Source: an uncultured Acidobacteriaceae bacterium
GTDB lineage: Bacteria; Acidobacteriota; Terriglobia; Terriglobales; Acidobacteriaceae
Assembly: GCA_937879855.1 (NCBI GenBank)
Contig: CALFMO010000067.1
Coordinates: forward strand, 1 to 64,000
DNA: 64,000 bases
Direction of reading: 5' to 3'
This document shows positions 7,800 through 15,365 of the stretch, in pieces. How positions within the stretch are numbered: position 1 is the first letter of the stretch; each line of letters opens with the position of its first letter. The position numbers and the translations under genes were made by a program. The notes under the pieces were generated by a model that made no database searches, was not told the origin of the DNA, and worked only from the letters and a program-made list of their open reading frames with translations.

Positions 7800-8139
7800 G
7801 ACGGCGGGCCTCCGAAATTGAAGTGGTCGGTAATGTAAGGCAGGGGGGGCGGGAGGTCAAGGGGCAGAGGGCTCCGATTCCGCGTGCGAGATTCAGGCGT
7901 GTTCGACGGAGGAGTGGGTGTTGTAGCTTTTCTTTCACCCCTACGGGGCTTGACTCAGATTTTCGTTTTGCGCACCCACGGCTTGCGCCGTGGGCTGCAT
8001 TCCTTCGCCGCTTCGGGGCTGCACCCACCTTGTGCAGGCCTTTGCGCTTGGGCTTTGAGTCTTGGGTCTTGAAAAGACGCTACCACGTTTATTTTATTTG
8101 GCGGCTTTTCGCCGGCGGGAGGGCCCGCGCCACACAACC
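7800..8139. other. Gene-free region with repeat copy A3
   Basis: No gene is supported in these 340 bases between mscL and dnaN. The main content is the three-hairpin element at 7929-8020. Open frames here are repeat-derived. Confidence 0.6.
7929..8020 (+). repeat. Three-hairpin palindromic element, copy A3
   Basis: 92 bases: CCCC/GGGG around TAC, CCCACGGC/GCCGTGGG around TTGC, then a weaker third stem (GCCGC with GGGGC). The same linker GGGCTGCATTCC joins stems 2 and 3. Confidence 0.86.
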
Positions 8140-9255
8140 TCAAATTCGCATGGGCATTACTATGTAGCGGTACTTGTAGTCGTCGCCTTCGGCGGGGCGG
8201 AATTGGCCGGCGGATTGCGGGTCTTTTAGCTCCAGACGGACCTCGGCGGTGCCGGCGGCTTTGAGGAAGTCGACCAGGTATTGGGCGTTGAAGCCGATGG
8301 TTAGCGGGTCGCCGGTGTATGGGGCTTCGATGGAGTCTTCGGATTCACCGGCTTCGGTGGAGCTCGCGGAAAGTTTTAGTTCGCCTTTTTCCAGCCGCAG
8401 GCGGACGGCGCGGGAACGTTCGTCGGCGAACTGGGCGACGCGGAGGATGGCGGAATTCAGTTCGTCGGAGTTCAGGGGGACGATTTTGTTGTTGTCTTTG
8501 GGGAGCACGGCTTCGAAGTTGGGGAACTGTCCGGTGAGCTGGCGCGAGGTCAGCAGGCGGCTCCCGATGCGGAAGAATAAAGTCGAATCGTCTTTGGCGA
8601 ACTCGATGCTCTCAGCGTCGGTGGAATCGAGCAGGGATTTCAGTTCGTCCATCGCTTTTTTGGGGACCAGGGTTTTCATCTCGCCGGAGACGCCGTCGAA
8701 TTTTTCGCCCGCACGTTCACAGTGGGCGAGACGATGTCCGTCGGTCGCGACCATAGTGATGGATTCGGGCTTGAGCAGCATCAGCGCGCCATTCAGCGTG
8801 TAGCGCGATTCTTCATTGGAGATGGCAAATCCGGTGCGCGCAATCAGGCCGCGCAAAACCTGGGCGGGAATCGTGACTGCACCTGCGGTTGGAAACGGGG
8901 GCAGGCTGGGGAAGTTGGATTTCGCCATGCCGACCATCTTGGTGTTGGAGCGGCCGCAGCGAATGCTGACCCAATGATTTTCGAGCAACTTGATGGTGAT
9001 GTCGGCGTCGGGCAGGAGTTTCACGTAGTCGTGAAGTTTGCGCGCGGGGATGGTGCAGGAGCCTTCCTTCTTGACTTTGGCGGTGCAGGAAGTGCGCAGG
9101 CTGAGATCGAGGTCGGTGGCAGTAAGCGACAGGCGGTCGCCCGCGGCTTCAAATAAATAATTGGAAAGAATTGGAATTGTAGTCTTGCGCTCGACCACGC
9201 CTTGCGTGGCGGTCAATTCCCGCAGCAGTTCGAACTTGCTGACCGTGATCTCCAT
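8140..9255 (-). CDS. dnaN: DNA polymerase III beta sliding clamp
   Basis: DnaN forms the ring that tethers the replicative polymerase to DNA. 371 residues from ATG 9255, the family's normal length; the open frame to 9288 adds 11 residues with no family match. Three clamp domains are visible: the start MEITVSKFELLRELTATQGV, the middle PFPTAGAVTIPAQVLRGLI and the end ending YRYIVMPMRI, the conserved C-terminus next to the hydrophobic pocket that binds clamp-binding motifs. It is transcribed in the same direction as dnaA with a 513-base gap. Confidence 0.97.
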   Translation of the reverse strand: MEITVSKFELLRELTATQGVVERKTTIPILSNYLFEAAGDRLSLTATDLDLSLRTSCTAKVKKEGSCTIPARKLHDYVKLLPDADITIKLLENHWVSIRCGRSNTKMVGMAKSNFPSLPPFPTAGAVTIPAQVLRGLIARTGFAISNEESRYTLNGALMLLKPESITMVATDGHRLAHCERAGEKFDGVSGEMKTLVPKKAMDELKSLLDSTDAESIEFAKDDSTLFFRIGSRLLTSRQLTGQFPNFEAVLPKDNNKIVPLNSDELNSAILRVAQFADERSRAVRLRLEKGELKLSASSTEAGESEDSIEAPYTGDPLTIGFNAQYLVDFLKAAGTAEVRLELKDPQSAGQFRPAEGDDYKYRYIVMPMRI

Positions 9256-9768
9256 TGTTCCCGCAGCAACAGCGGCCTCGACCGGCATAAAGTACGTCTC
9301 CCCTGAAGCTCACCTCGGGGGCTGAAGCCCCGACATTTTTCGCACTCAGCGGCGCGGCTGAAGCCGTGCCCTTTCAAAACCTTTCGCGGCGCCAGGCTGG
9401 AGGGACGCCTAATTTTGTCCAAGAACCAGCGTCCAACATTTGTGCCGCTCAGTCCGGCCTGCCGAATTCATTTCCTCGGCGGCGCCTGCTACTTTTATTA
9501 CTACCTTATATCAAATACAAAACCTATAAAACCAGCAGTAACAGAAGGGGCTGCGGAGAAGTGGAAAACCGGGACAACTCGCCTGTTGTCACCGCGTTCC
9601 CGGCGGACCCTTGATGTTAGAAATCGGTCCCGAACGTTGCGGAGAGGCCAGCGTAATCCGGCGATGCTCCCGATTTCTTTCCTGCCTTACACAACATCCA
9701 CATCGCATTCACAGGCCCGTTGAAGGAAGACTGGACTGGTCAGTGGAAAAGTCAATCGCACAGGCGAT
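9256..9768. other. Candidate replication origin region between dnaA and dnaN
   Basis: 513 bases without a gene. An AT-rich stretch lies at 9490-9530, in GC-rich surroundings. Boxes resembling TTATCCACA are AGTGGAAAA at 9560-9568 and 9743-9751 (both reverse, TTTTCCACT) and ACATCCACA at 9694-9702. Two palindromic repeats (GGGGCTGAAGCCCC at 9317-9331 and a GGCGCGGCTGAAGCCGTGCC type at 9351-9370) lie near dnaN. Gene order dnaN-dnaA / rpmH supports an origin close by. The boxes are weak matches. Confidence 0.4.
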
Positions 9769-11136
9769 TCAACCGCCCAATTGCTCGGTCAATTTGTTGA
9801 TCAGCCTGTTTAAATCTTTGTCGTTCTTGCGGAGCTCTTCAATCTTTTCGACGGAGTGCAGAACCGTGGTGTGATGCTTGCCACCAAACTGGCGGCCGAT
9901 TTCCGGCAGCGAAGCCTCCGTCATGTGCTTGGCCAAGTACATGGCAACCTGTCGCGGATAGACGATGGCGCGCGAGTTGTTCTTGGCCTTGATCTCGACC
10001 AGGCGTAGACCGAATTGTTCAGCGACCATTTTCTGGATGGATTCGATGGTGACCTTGCGGGCCTGGGAGTCGATGAAATTTTTCAGCACTTGCTGGGCGT
10101 AGGGCAGCGTGATCTCGGCGCCGATTAGGGAGGAGTGGGCGACAAGGCGGATGAGAGCGCCTTCGAGTTCGCGTACATTGGAGCGAATGTTCGAAGCGAC
10201 GTAGAGCGCGACGTCGGTGGGCAGGGTTACTTTTTCCTGTTCGGCTTTCTTTTGCAGGATGGCGACTTTGGTTTCGAGGTCGGGCGGCTGGATGTCGGCG
10301 ATCAATCCCCACTCGAAGCGGCTGCGCAAGCGGTCTTCGATCTCCGCGAGTTCTTTGGGAGAGCGGTCGCTGGCGATGACGATCTGCTTCATGGACTCGT
10401 GCAGGGCATTGAAGGTGTGGAAGAACTCTTCCTGGGTGCGCTCCTTGCCCGTTAGGAACTGGATGTCGTCGATGAGGAGGACGTCCATGTTGCGGAACTT
10501 GTCGCGGAAGGTGGTCATCTTGTCGTAACGCAGCGAGTTGATCATGTCGTTGGTGAACTTCTCGCTGGAGACGTAGCAGATGGCAGCCTGCGGCAGGCGG
10601 CGCTTGATCTCGTGTCCGATGGCCTGCATGAGATGGGTCTTGCCCATGCCGACGCCGCCGTAGAGAAAGAGCGGGTTGTAAGCCTTGGACGGACGTTCGG
10701 CGACGGCTTGGCAGGCAGCGTGGGCAAACTGGTTGCCGCTGCCGATGACGAAGGCGTCGAAGGTGTAGCGGGGATTCAGTTGCGCGGCGCCGTCCCAGTC
10801 GAAGCGTGACTGCGAGGGAGACGAGCTGGCGGAAGTCAGGCCGCCGTCGTGGCGGACCGGAGTTGCGGCAGGGTCGTCCTCGGGTGTGACGAACTTGACG
10901 TCGTTGAAGTCGAGGCCGAGATTGTCGATGGCTTCCTGAATTAGGTCGGCGTATTTGTCGCCGGCGTGACGGAACTCGACCGTAGGAACGCGAACGAAGA
11001 GAATGCCTCCGCTGGAGTGGCTGTAGCGGGTGGGCTTGAGCCACGTGTCGTAGGAGTGCCGGTTAATTTTCTTTTCCAGCGCGTCGAGAATCCGAGCCCA
11101 CGGGTTCGGGGAGAGAGTTGTGCTAGGAACTGACAT
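9769..11136 (-). CDS. dnaA: Chromosomal replication initiator protein
   Basis: DnaA binds origin boxes and melts DNA for replication. 455 residues from ATG 11136; in-frame GTG 11154 is possible. Domain I is at 10-80 (NPWARILDALEKKINRHSYD, the typical W-x-x-I-L pattern), then a variable Ser-rich domain II. The AAA+ domain has Walker A GGVGMGKT (160-167), Walker B LLIDDIQFL, and arginine finger region EDRLRSRFEWGL. Domain IV ends in the DnaA signature GGKHHTTVLHSVEKIEEL. It is divergent from rpmH. Confidence 0.97.
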   Translation of the reverse strand: MSVPSTTLSPNPWARILDALEKKINRHSYDTWLKPTRYSHSSGGILFVRVPTVEFRHAGDKYADLIQEAIDNLGLDFNDVKFVTPEDDPAATPVRHDGGLTSASSSPSQSRFDWDGAAQLNPRYTFDAFVIGSGNQFAHAACQAVAERPSKAYNPLFLYGGVGMGKTHLMQAIGHEIKRRLPQAAICYVSSEKFTNDMINSLRYDKMTTFRDKFRNMDVLLIDDIQFLTGKERTQEEFFHTFNALHESMKQIVIASDRSPKELAEIEDRLRSRFEWGLIADIQPPDLETKVAILQKKAEQEKVTLPTDVALYVASNIRSNVRELEGALIRLVAHSSLIGAEITLPYAQQVLKNFIDSQARKVTIESIQKMVAEQFGLRLVEIKAKNNSRAIVYPRQVAMYLAKHMTEASLPEIGRQFGGKHHTTVLHSVEKIEELRKNDKDLNRLINKLTEQLGG

Positions 11137-11655
11137 ATATGAAATATTCACCACGGCGCTCCGGCGGCTGGTTAGAGAGCGCCTGTTTCCAAACTGCTGT
11201 TCGACGAAGTCGCTGGACTACCAATTTTACTGCGGAAAGCGTCCGATTTATCGGGCGCGGCTGCCTAAAGCAAAAAGAATTTTTGAAGCAGGATCAGTGC
11301 GGCATAGTAGCACAAATTTTTTTGTTGTGTGGAAAAGTTCGGAAGGAATTTTTCCGCGAGTGAATATTCAGAACCCGATGGCATGGCGCTGTCAAGTGCC
11401 GCGATGGTAACTGCCGCGGGGATGGTGCAGACCAATGAGTTCATGATTATGTGAAGGGCAAACAACATCAACCACAAAGGGCACTAAGGATCACGAAGGA
11501 CTTCGTTCGTTTGTCGCTTCCTTCGTGTGACTTCGTGTCCTTAGTGGTCCTGCGCGTCTCCGTCGGCTTACCGATTGCGGTTTGGACGTATAGCTGTAGG
11601 TGATTTATACTTACGGTTTGGCCTAACACTGTCGAAGAAAGCAGGACGAGCTACT
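11137..11655. other. Divergent dnaA/rpmH intergenic region
   Basis: 519 bases between dnaA and rpmH, holding both promoters. A reverse DnaA-like box TGTGGAAAA (TTTTCCACA) lies at 11328-11336 beside an inverted pair CACAA/TTGTG. A long repeat hairpin occupies 11472-11551. No gene is supported; frames seen here have no family features. It is the second-best place for an origin after 9256-9768. Confidence 0.5.
11472..11551. repeat. Long hairpin with degenerate octamer arms (family H)
   Basis: Arms 11472-11501 and 11519-11551 are inverted copies of each other, each made of loose tandem units CACGAAGGA / CACTAAGGA. Similar arms occur singly at 12373-12404. It lies upstream of rpmH and might shape its leader. 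Confidence 0.65.
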
Positions 11656-11811
11656 TTGCCCAAGCGTACATTCCAACCCAACCGGCGCAAGCGATCGAAG
11701 ATACATGGATTTCGCACGCGCATGAAGACCCAGGGCGGCAAGAAAGTAATTTCCCGCCGGCGCGCCAAGGGGCGCAAGCGGGTCTCGGTGAAACCAGGTT
11801 TCCGCGAATAG
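11656..11811 (+). CDS. rpmH: 50S ribosomal protein L34
   Basis: A 51-residue basic protein of the large ribosomal subunit. The core PKRTFQPNRRKRSK is the L34 signature, followed by GFRTRMKTQGGKKV and RRRAKGRKRVSV. The start is TTG 11656; the longer ATG frame from 11575 adds 27 residues with no L34 homology, and L34 normally begins M-x-R-T-[FY]-Q-P. It is the first gene of the rpmH-rnpA-yidD-yidC-jag unit. Confidence 0.95.
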   Translation: MPKRTFQPNRRKRSKIHGFRTRMKTQGGKKVISRRRAKGRKRVSVKPGFRE

Positions 11812-11938
11812 TCCCGTGGCGCGGAGAGATTGCCGCGCCTCACCCGCTGTTGTGCCAGACATCTTGCGACTGACATCTTGCAACACTTAATGTTGCGCTC
11901 GTGACCTGGAAATAGCGATCAGGAAATTTAGAGTCACT

Positions 11939-12373
11939 GTGACCGCCAGTGTGCCTGAAGAACCGAAGCGAGATGTCGGGCCGCGATCCGGCGGCAGCTT
12001 TCCCCGCAGCGCGAGGTTGTTGCGGCACGCCGATTTCGAGCGCGTGTACAAGCTGGGCCGGCGGCATTTTTCGGCGTCGATGACTGTGTTTTATTGGCCG
12101 CGGCCGGGAGCGAATGCGGCTCGGCCCGTGGCTTCGGGGCTGCGTATTGGGTTTACCGTTGGGCGCGCGCTTGGCGGGGCGGTGCAGCGGAACCGGATGA
12201 GGCGGCGTTTGCGGGAGGCGGTGCGGCTTACTCGCCGTCCAGGCGTCGATGCGGACGTGGTCATCAACCCGAAGAAATCGTTGCTGACGGTGGAGTTTGC
12301 CGACGTAGTGAACGAAGTCAGCCGGGCTTTCGTAGTTATTGAGCAGAAGCTTGCCGGTAGAGAAAGAGCTTGA
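11939..12373 (+). CDS. rnpA: Ribonuclease P protein component
   Basis: RnpA assists RNase P RNA in trimming tRNA 5' ends. The 144-residue frame starts at GTG 11939 and has a family core beginning FPRSARLLRHADFERVYKLG. The RNR signature is AVQRNRMRRRLREAVR (residues about 80-95). The first 20 residues are extra and variable, so an internal start such as GTG 11951 cannot be excluded; the ribosome binding site is poor. It lies 127 bases after rpmH, in the standard order. Confidence 0.92.
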   Translation: MTASVPEEPKRDVGPRSGGSFPRSARLLRHADFERVYKLGRRHFSASMTVFYWPRPGANAARPVASGLRIGFTVGRALGGAVQRNRMRRRLREAVRLTRRPGVDADVVINPKKSLLTVEFADVVNEVSRAFVVIEQKLAGRERA

Positions 12374-12404
12374 ACCACTAAGGACACGAAGGTTCACGAA
12401 GGAA
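12373..12404. repeat. Single arm of octamer repeat supplying the yidD ribosome site
   Basis: Tandem units ACCACTAAGGACACGAAGG then TTCACGAAGG, as in the arms at 11472-11551. The final AAGGAA (12399-12404) lies 4 bases before TTG 12409 and probably serves as the yidD ribosome binding site. Confidence 0.5.
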
Positions 12405-12408
12405 ATTC

Positions 12409-12759
12409 TTGCCGACTTTTATGCGCCAGCTTGCCAAAATCGTAACGCTGCAGCTGCTCCGCGGTTATAAGTGGGCGATTTCGCCGATGATTTTGCCGAC
12501 GTGCCGCTACGTTCCCAGCTGCTCGGAATATGCGATGGAGGCCGTGGAGCGATATGGGGCGGTGCGCGGGGGATTGATGGCTATGTGGCGGCTGTTGCGA
12601 TGTCATCCGTTTGCGCATGGTGGGTACGATCCGGTAGTGAGGTCGGGGAATAACTCGACGCTGCCTCAGGGGATAAAGCCCAGTTCTTTTTTCGACGCTA
12701 TCGGCACGGCTGAAAGCTGTGCCCTTCCAAAGACCGACGGCGTGCATCACGTGATTTGA
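12409..12759 (+). CDS. yidD: Membrane protein insertion efficiency factor YidD, repeat-extended
   Basis: YidD is a small membrane-associated protein that helps YidC insert proteins. The core (residues about 13-75) has the family pattern LLRGYKWAISPM, CRYVPSCSEYAMEA and LRCHPFAHGGYDPV. Family members usually end soon after GGYDPV; here about 38 further residues come from repeat DNA, including the GGCACGGCTG/CAGCTGTGCC palindrome. TTG 12409 has a well-placed AAGGAA; ATG 12421 is the alternative. yidC follows 13 bases later. Confidence 0.9.
   Translation: MPTFMRQLAKIVTLQLLRGYKWAISPMILPTCRYVPSCSEYAMEAVERYGAVRGGLMAMWRLLRCHPFAHGGYDPVVRSGNNSTLPQGIKPSSFFDAIGTAESCALPKTDGVHHVI
12703..12724. repeat. 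GGCACGGCTGAAAGCTGTGCC palindrome (family E)
   Basis: Inverted arms GGCACGGCT and AGCTGTGCC around a short loop, inside the 3' end of yidD. The same design occurs at 9351-9370 (GGCGCGGCTG/AAGCCGTGCC) between dnaA and dnaN. A companion GGGGATAAAGCCC lies at 12669-12681. Confidence 0.6.
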
Positions 12760-12772
12760 GGGAACGGTAACT

Positions 12773-14527
12773 TTGCCAGACATTCAAAATCCACAACACG
12801 AGCCGGGCAGCGAGAAACGGTTGATGCTGGTTTTTCTGCTGACGTTTATCGTGATGCTGGCATTCCAGCCGTTGCTCAAGAAATATTTTCCGCAGCCCGT
12901 CACTCCCCCGCAGCAGAGCCAGCCACAGCAACCTCAGAGCGCGACCATGGCGGCACCTTCCACGACGGCCCCCAGCGTTGCGGCCGTTGTCACTCCTGCC
13001 AAGGGAGTTACCAAACAGGCGACTAGCGAAGCTGAGACGGTGATTGAGAACGATCTATACCGGATCACGTTCAGCAATCGTGGGGCGCAGGTGAAGTCGT
13101 GGATCCTGAAAAAGTTTGATAATGAAGCGCAGAATGGACCGCTCGACCTGGTGAATGCCACTGCGGCGGCGCAGTATGGTTATCCACTTTCTTTGTGGAC
13201 TTACGACGAGGGCCTGCGCGGCAAACTGAATTCAGCGCTCTACGTTTCCTCCCATGATGGCAAGCTGACGCCTCCGACGACAATCAACTTCGAATACGCC
13301 GACCAGGACCTAGCGGTGCGCAAGATGTTCAGCTTCGATAACAGCTACATCGTGCACGTCGAAAGTAGCGTGACGTACAAGGGAAATGTGGTTGGGGTGC
13401 TCCCGGCGTGGCCTTCGGGATTTGGAGATCAGGCTTCGCCCGCATTCTGGGCGGCGGGTGCGATCGATTACCAGTTCAATAAGAACATCGAGCGCACGCC
13501 GGTAAAAAAGATCAGCGGCGGTGCGACCATCCCGGGGCCGTTCCACTGGGCTGGACCGACCGACCAGTATTTCGCAGCCGTCTTCGTGCCGGACGATCCG
13601 GTCAACGCGGCGATGGTGACGCTGCGCAACTCATTGTCGGTTCCCCGCGATCCGCAGAAGGCGGACTCGAAAGAAGTGATGACGGTGGACGTGGTGGGAG
13701 CGGCTGTGGGCAACCCGCGTGGCCCAACATCGGAGCGAATCTTTGTTGGCCCCAAGGAACTCGAAGTGTTGCAAAAGGTTCCGGTGCCAGGCGTGACGGG
13801 GGCGGACAACGACCTGAATGGCCTGGTGGATTTTGGTTTCTTTGGGATCATCGCGAAGCCGCTGTTTCTGTGGCTGAAGTGGACTTATCATCATGTGATT
13901 GCGAACTGGGGCTGGGCGATTGTCCTGCAGACGCTGATCATCAGCGTGGCACTGCTGCCGCTGCGCATCACGCAGATGAAGTCGATGCTGAAGATGCAGC
14001 GCGTGGCGCCGCAGATCAAAGCGATTCAGGAGAAATATAAGAAGTACAGCCTGCGTGATCCGCGCAAGGCTCCGATGAACGAGGAGATCAGCGCGCTTTA
14101 CAAGAAAGAGGGAGTGAATCCGGCGGGCGGGTGCTTGCCGATGCTGGTCCAGATTCCGTTTCTGTGGGCCTATTACAAGATGCTGGCGGTGGCGCTCGAC
14201 CTGCGGCACGCGCACTGGCTTTGGATCCATGACCTGTCGGCAGCCGATCCTATTTTCCTGTTGCCGATTTTCATGGTTGTGAGCATGCTGGTCACGCAGA
14301 AGATGACGCCGCAACCGGGCATGGATCCAGCGCAGCAGAAAATGATGACGGTGATGATGCCGCTGATGATGGGGTTCATCTTCTTCCGATTGCCCGCGGG
14401 ATTGAACCTGTACTACGCGGAATCGAATTTGATTTCGATCGCGCAGCAGTGGGTGATGAACCAGACGTCGCTGGGGCGAGAGATGCGGGAGATGATGGCG
14501 AAACGGGCGCGGAAGAAAGAGAAATGA
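12773..14527 (+). CDS. yidC: Membrane protein insertase YidC
   Basis: YidC inserts and folds inner-membrane proteins, alone or with SecYEG. 584 residues from TTG 12773. TM1 is at about 17-37 (LMLVFLLTFIVMLAFQPLL), followed by a Gln/Pro/Ala-rich linker and the large periplasmic domain that marks Gram-negative YidC. The C-terminal insertase core (about 370-575) contains WAIVLQTLIISVALLPLR, the YKKEGVNPAGGCLPMLVQIP loop and three further TMs, ending in the basic tail MMAKRARKKEK. It is in the standard position after yidD and before jag. Confidence 0.96.
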   Translation: MPDIQNPQHEPGSEKRLMLVFLLTFIVMLAFQPLLKKYFPQPVTPPQQSQPQQPQSATMAAPSTTAPSVAAVVTPAKGVTKQATSEAETVIENDLYRITFSNRGAQVKSWILKKFDNEAQNGPLDLVNATAAAQYGYPLSLWTYDEGLRGKLNSALYVSSHDGKLTPPTTINFEYADQDLAVRKMFSFDNSYIVHVESSVTYKGNVVGVLPAWPSGFGDQASPAFWAAGAIDYQFNKNIERTPVKKISGGATIPGPFHWAGPTDQYFAAVFVPDDPVNAAMVTLRNSLSVPRDPQKADSKEVMTVDVVGAAVGNPRGPTSERIFVGPKELEVLQKVPVPGVTGADNDLNGLVDFGFFGIIAKPLFLWLKWTYHHVIANWGWAIVLQTLIISVALLPLRITQMKSMLKMQRVAPQIKAIQEKYKKYSLRDPRKAPMNEEISALYKKEGVNPAGGCLPMLVQIPFLWAYYKMLAVALDLRHAHWLWIHDLSAADPIFLLPIFMVVSMLVTQKMTPQPGMDPAQQKMMTVMMPLMMGFIFFRLPAGLNLYYAESNLISIAQQWVMNQTSLGREMREMMAKRARKKEK

Positions 14528-14681
14528 AGCTCTTAGCCATTAGCTCTTGGCTCTTAGCTTTTCAATCCGCCTGGTTCAATGATAGGAAAGAATCGCGCAA
14601 GATCTGAGTGACGACGGTGCACTGGTCATTCTGATCCGATAAGATTTTGAGCTAAAGGCTAAGAGCTAACAGCTGAGAGCT
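14528..14681. repeat. Long hairpin of TAGCTCTT-type units (family H)
   Basis: Arm 14528-14562 holds tandem AGCTCTTAGC / TAGCTCTTGGC units; arm 14649-14681 is the inverse (GAGCTAAAGGCTAAGAGC and following). It fills the yidC-jag gap, so a long stem could form in the mRNA and separate their expression. Confidence 0.6.
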
Positions 14682-14688
14682 GAATTTC

Positions 14689-15225
14689 ATGTCTATACCT
14701 GACAAACTTGCTGCTGCGAAAAAGATTAATGAGTTTCTGCAGGCCGTGGTGACTCATGGCGGACTGCGGTTGAAATACCGCATCGTCGTGGACCCGCCGT
14801 TGCCGGAGAACCGCGACTGGGAGAAGCCTGAGATTCTAGTGGATTTTGCCGGACCGGACTCGGCGCTGCTGCTGGATCGTGGCGGAGAATTGCTGCGCGC
14901 GCTGGAATTGCTGGCTCTGGAAATGCTGCGACTGCCTTCCGGGGAGCATGAGAAGGTGTGCTTCGACTGCCAGAATCATCGGTCGCTGCGGATTCAGGAG
15001 CTACGGACCGCGGCGAACGTCGCTGCCGAGAAGGTGCGGAGGACGGGGAGCCCTTACCAGTTCAGTCCGATGTCGTCGCGGGAGCGGCGGATCGTTCACC
15101 TAGCGCTGCGGGATGAAGCGGATCTGCGCACGGAGAGTGAGGGCGAAGGGATGCGGCGGTGTTTGGTGGTGTATCCGAAAGATTACAAGGCGGCGGGGAA
15201 GCCCGTGTCGCGAACGTTGCCGTGA
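14689..15225 (+). CDS. jag: Jag/KhpB-like RNA-binding protein with R3H domain
   Basis: A likely single-stranded nucleic-acid-binding protein of the Jag (SpoIIIJ-associated)/KhpB family. The 178 residues lack the N-terminal Jag_N domain. Residues about 25-95 look like a degenerate KH domain (LLLDRGGELLRALELLALEML takes the place of the usual IGRRGETLDALQ helix). Residues about 118-165 form the R3H domain with RERRIVHLAL, which gives the R-x3-H pattern. The last 29 codons and stop are duplicated at 17760-17849 with only synonymous changes, so the end of the gene may have been supplied by the adjacent island. Confidence 0.88.
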   Translation: MSIPDKLAAAKKINEFLQAVVTHGGLRLKYRIVVDPPLPENRDWEKPEILVDFAGPDSALLLDRGGELLRALELLALEMLRLPSGEHEKVCFDCQNHRSLRIQELRTAANVAAEKVRRTGSPYQFSPMSSRERRIVHLALRDEADLRTESEGEGMRRCLVVYPKDYKAAGKPVSRTLP

Positions 15226-15305
15226 TTCCCACTTTGCGGCAGATTTTGCCTGGGAAACGGTTGCGTCTGAGTTTATTCGCGGTGCGAATGGTCCACTATT
15301 ACTGT
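15136..15305 (+). repeat. Direct repeat, left copy: jag 3' end and trailer
   Basis: The segment from jag codon 150 through its stop and about 80 bases beyond is matched at 17760-17927. The coding part (90 bases) differs at four positions, all third-codon and synonymous. After the stop, ACTTTGCGGCAGATT is shared, then similarity falls but returns at TCCACTATTACT at the same spacing (51 versus 50 bases). It marks the left edge of the DarTG island. Confidence 0.93.
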
Positions 15306-15320
15306 GTAGGTTCGTTGTTG

Positions 15321-15357
15321 AGTTTTCTTGCGCCCTTCGGGGGTGATTCCGTTTTGC
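15321..15357 (+). repeat. Decayed fragment of the three-hairpin element
   Basis: AGTTTTCTTGCGCCC, TTCGGGGG and GATTCCGTTTTGC resemble the 5' part of copy A3 (7925-7971). Stems 2 and 3 are absent. It lies between the left direct repeat and the darG stop. Confidence 0.4.
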
Positions 15358-15365
15358 ATTTCCGC

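Noticed and set aside
10019..11044. 341-codon minus-strand frame inside dnaA
   Set aside because: Out-of-frame shadow of dnaA with an Arg- and Pro-rich product; long only because the DNA is GC-rich.
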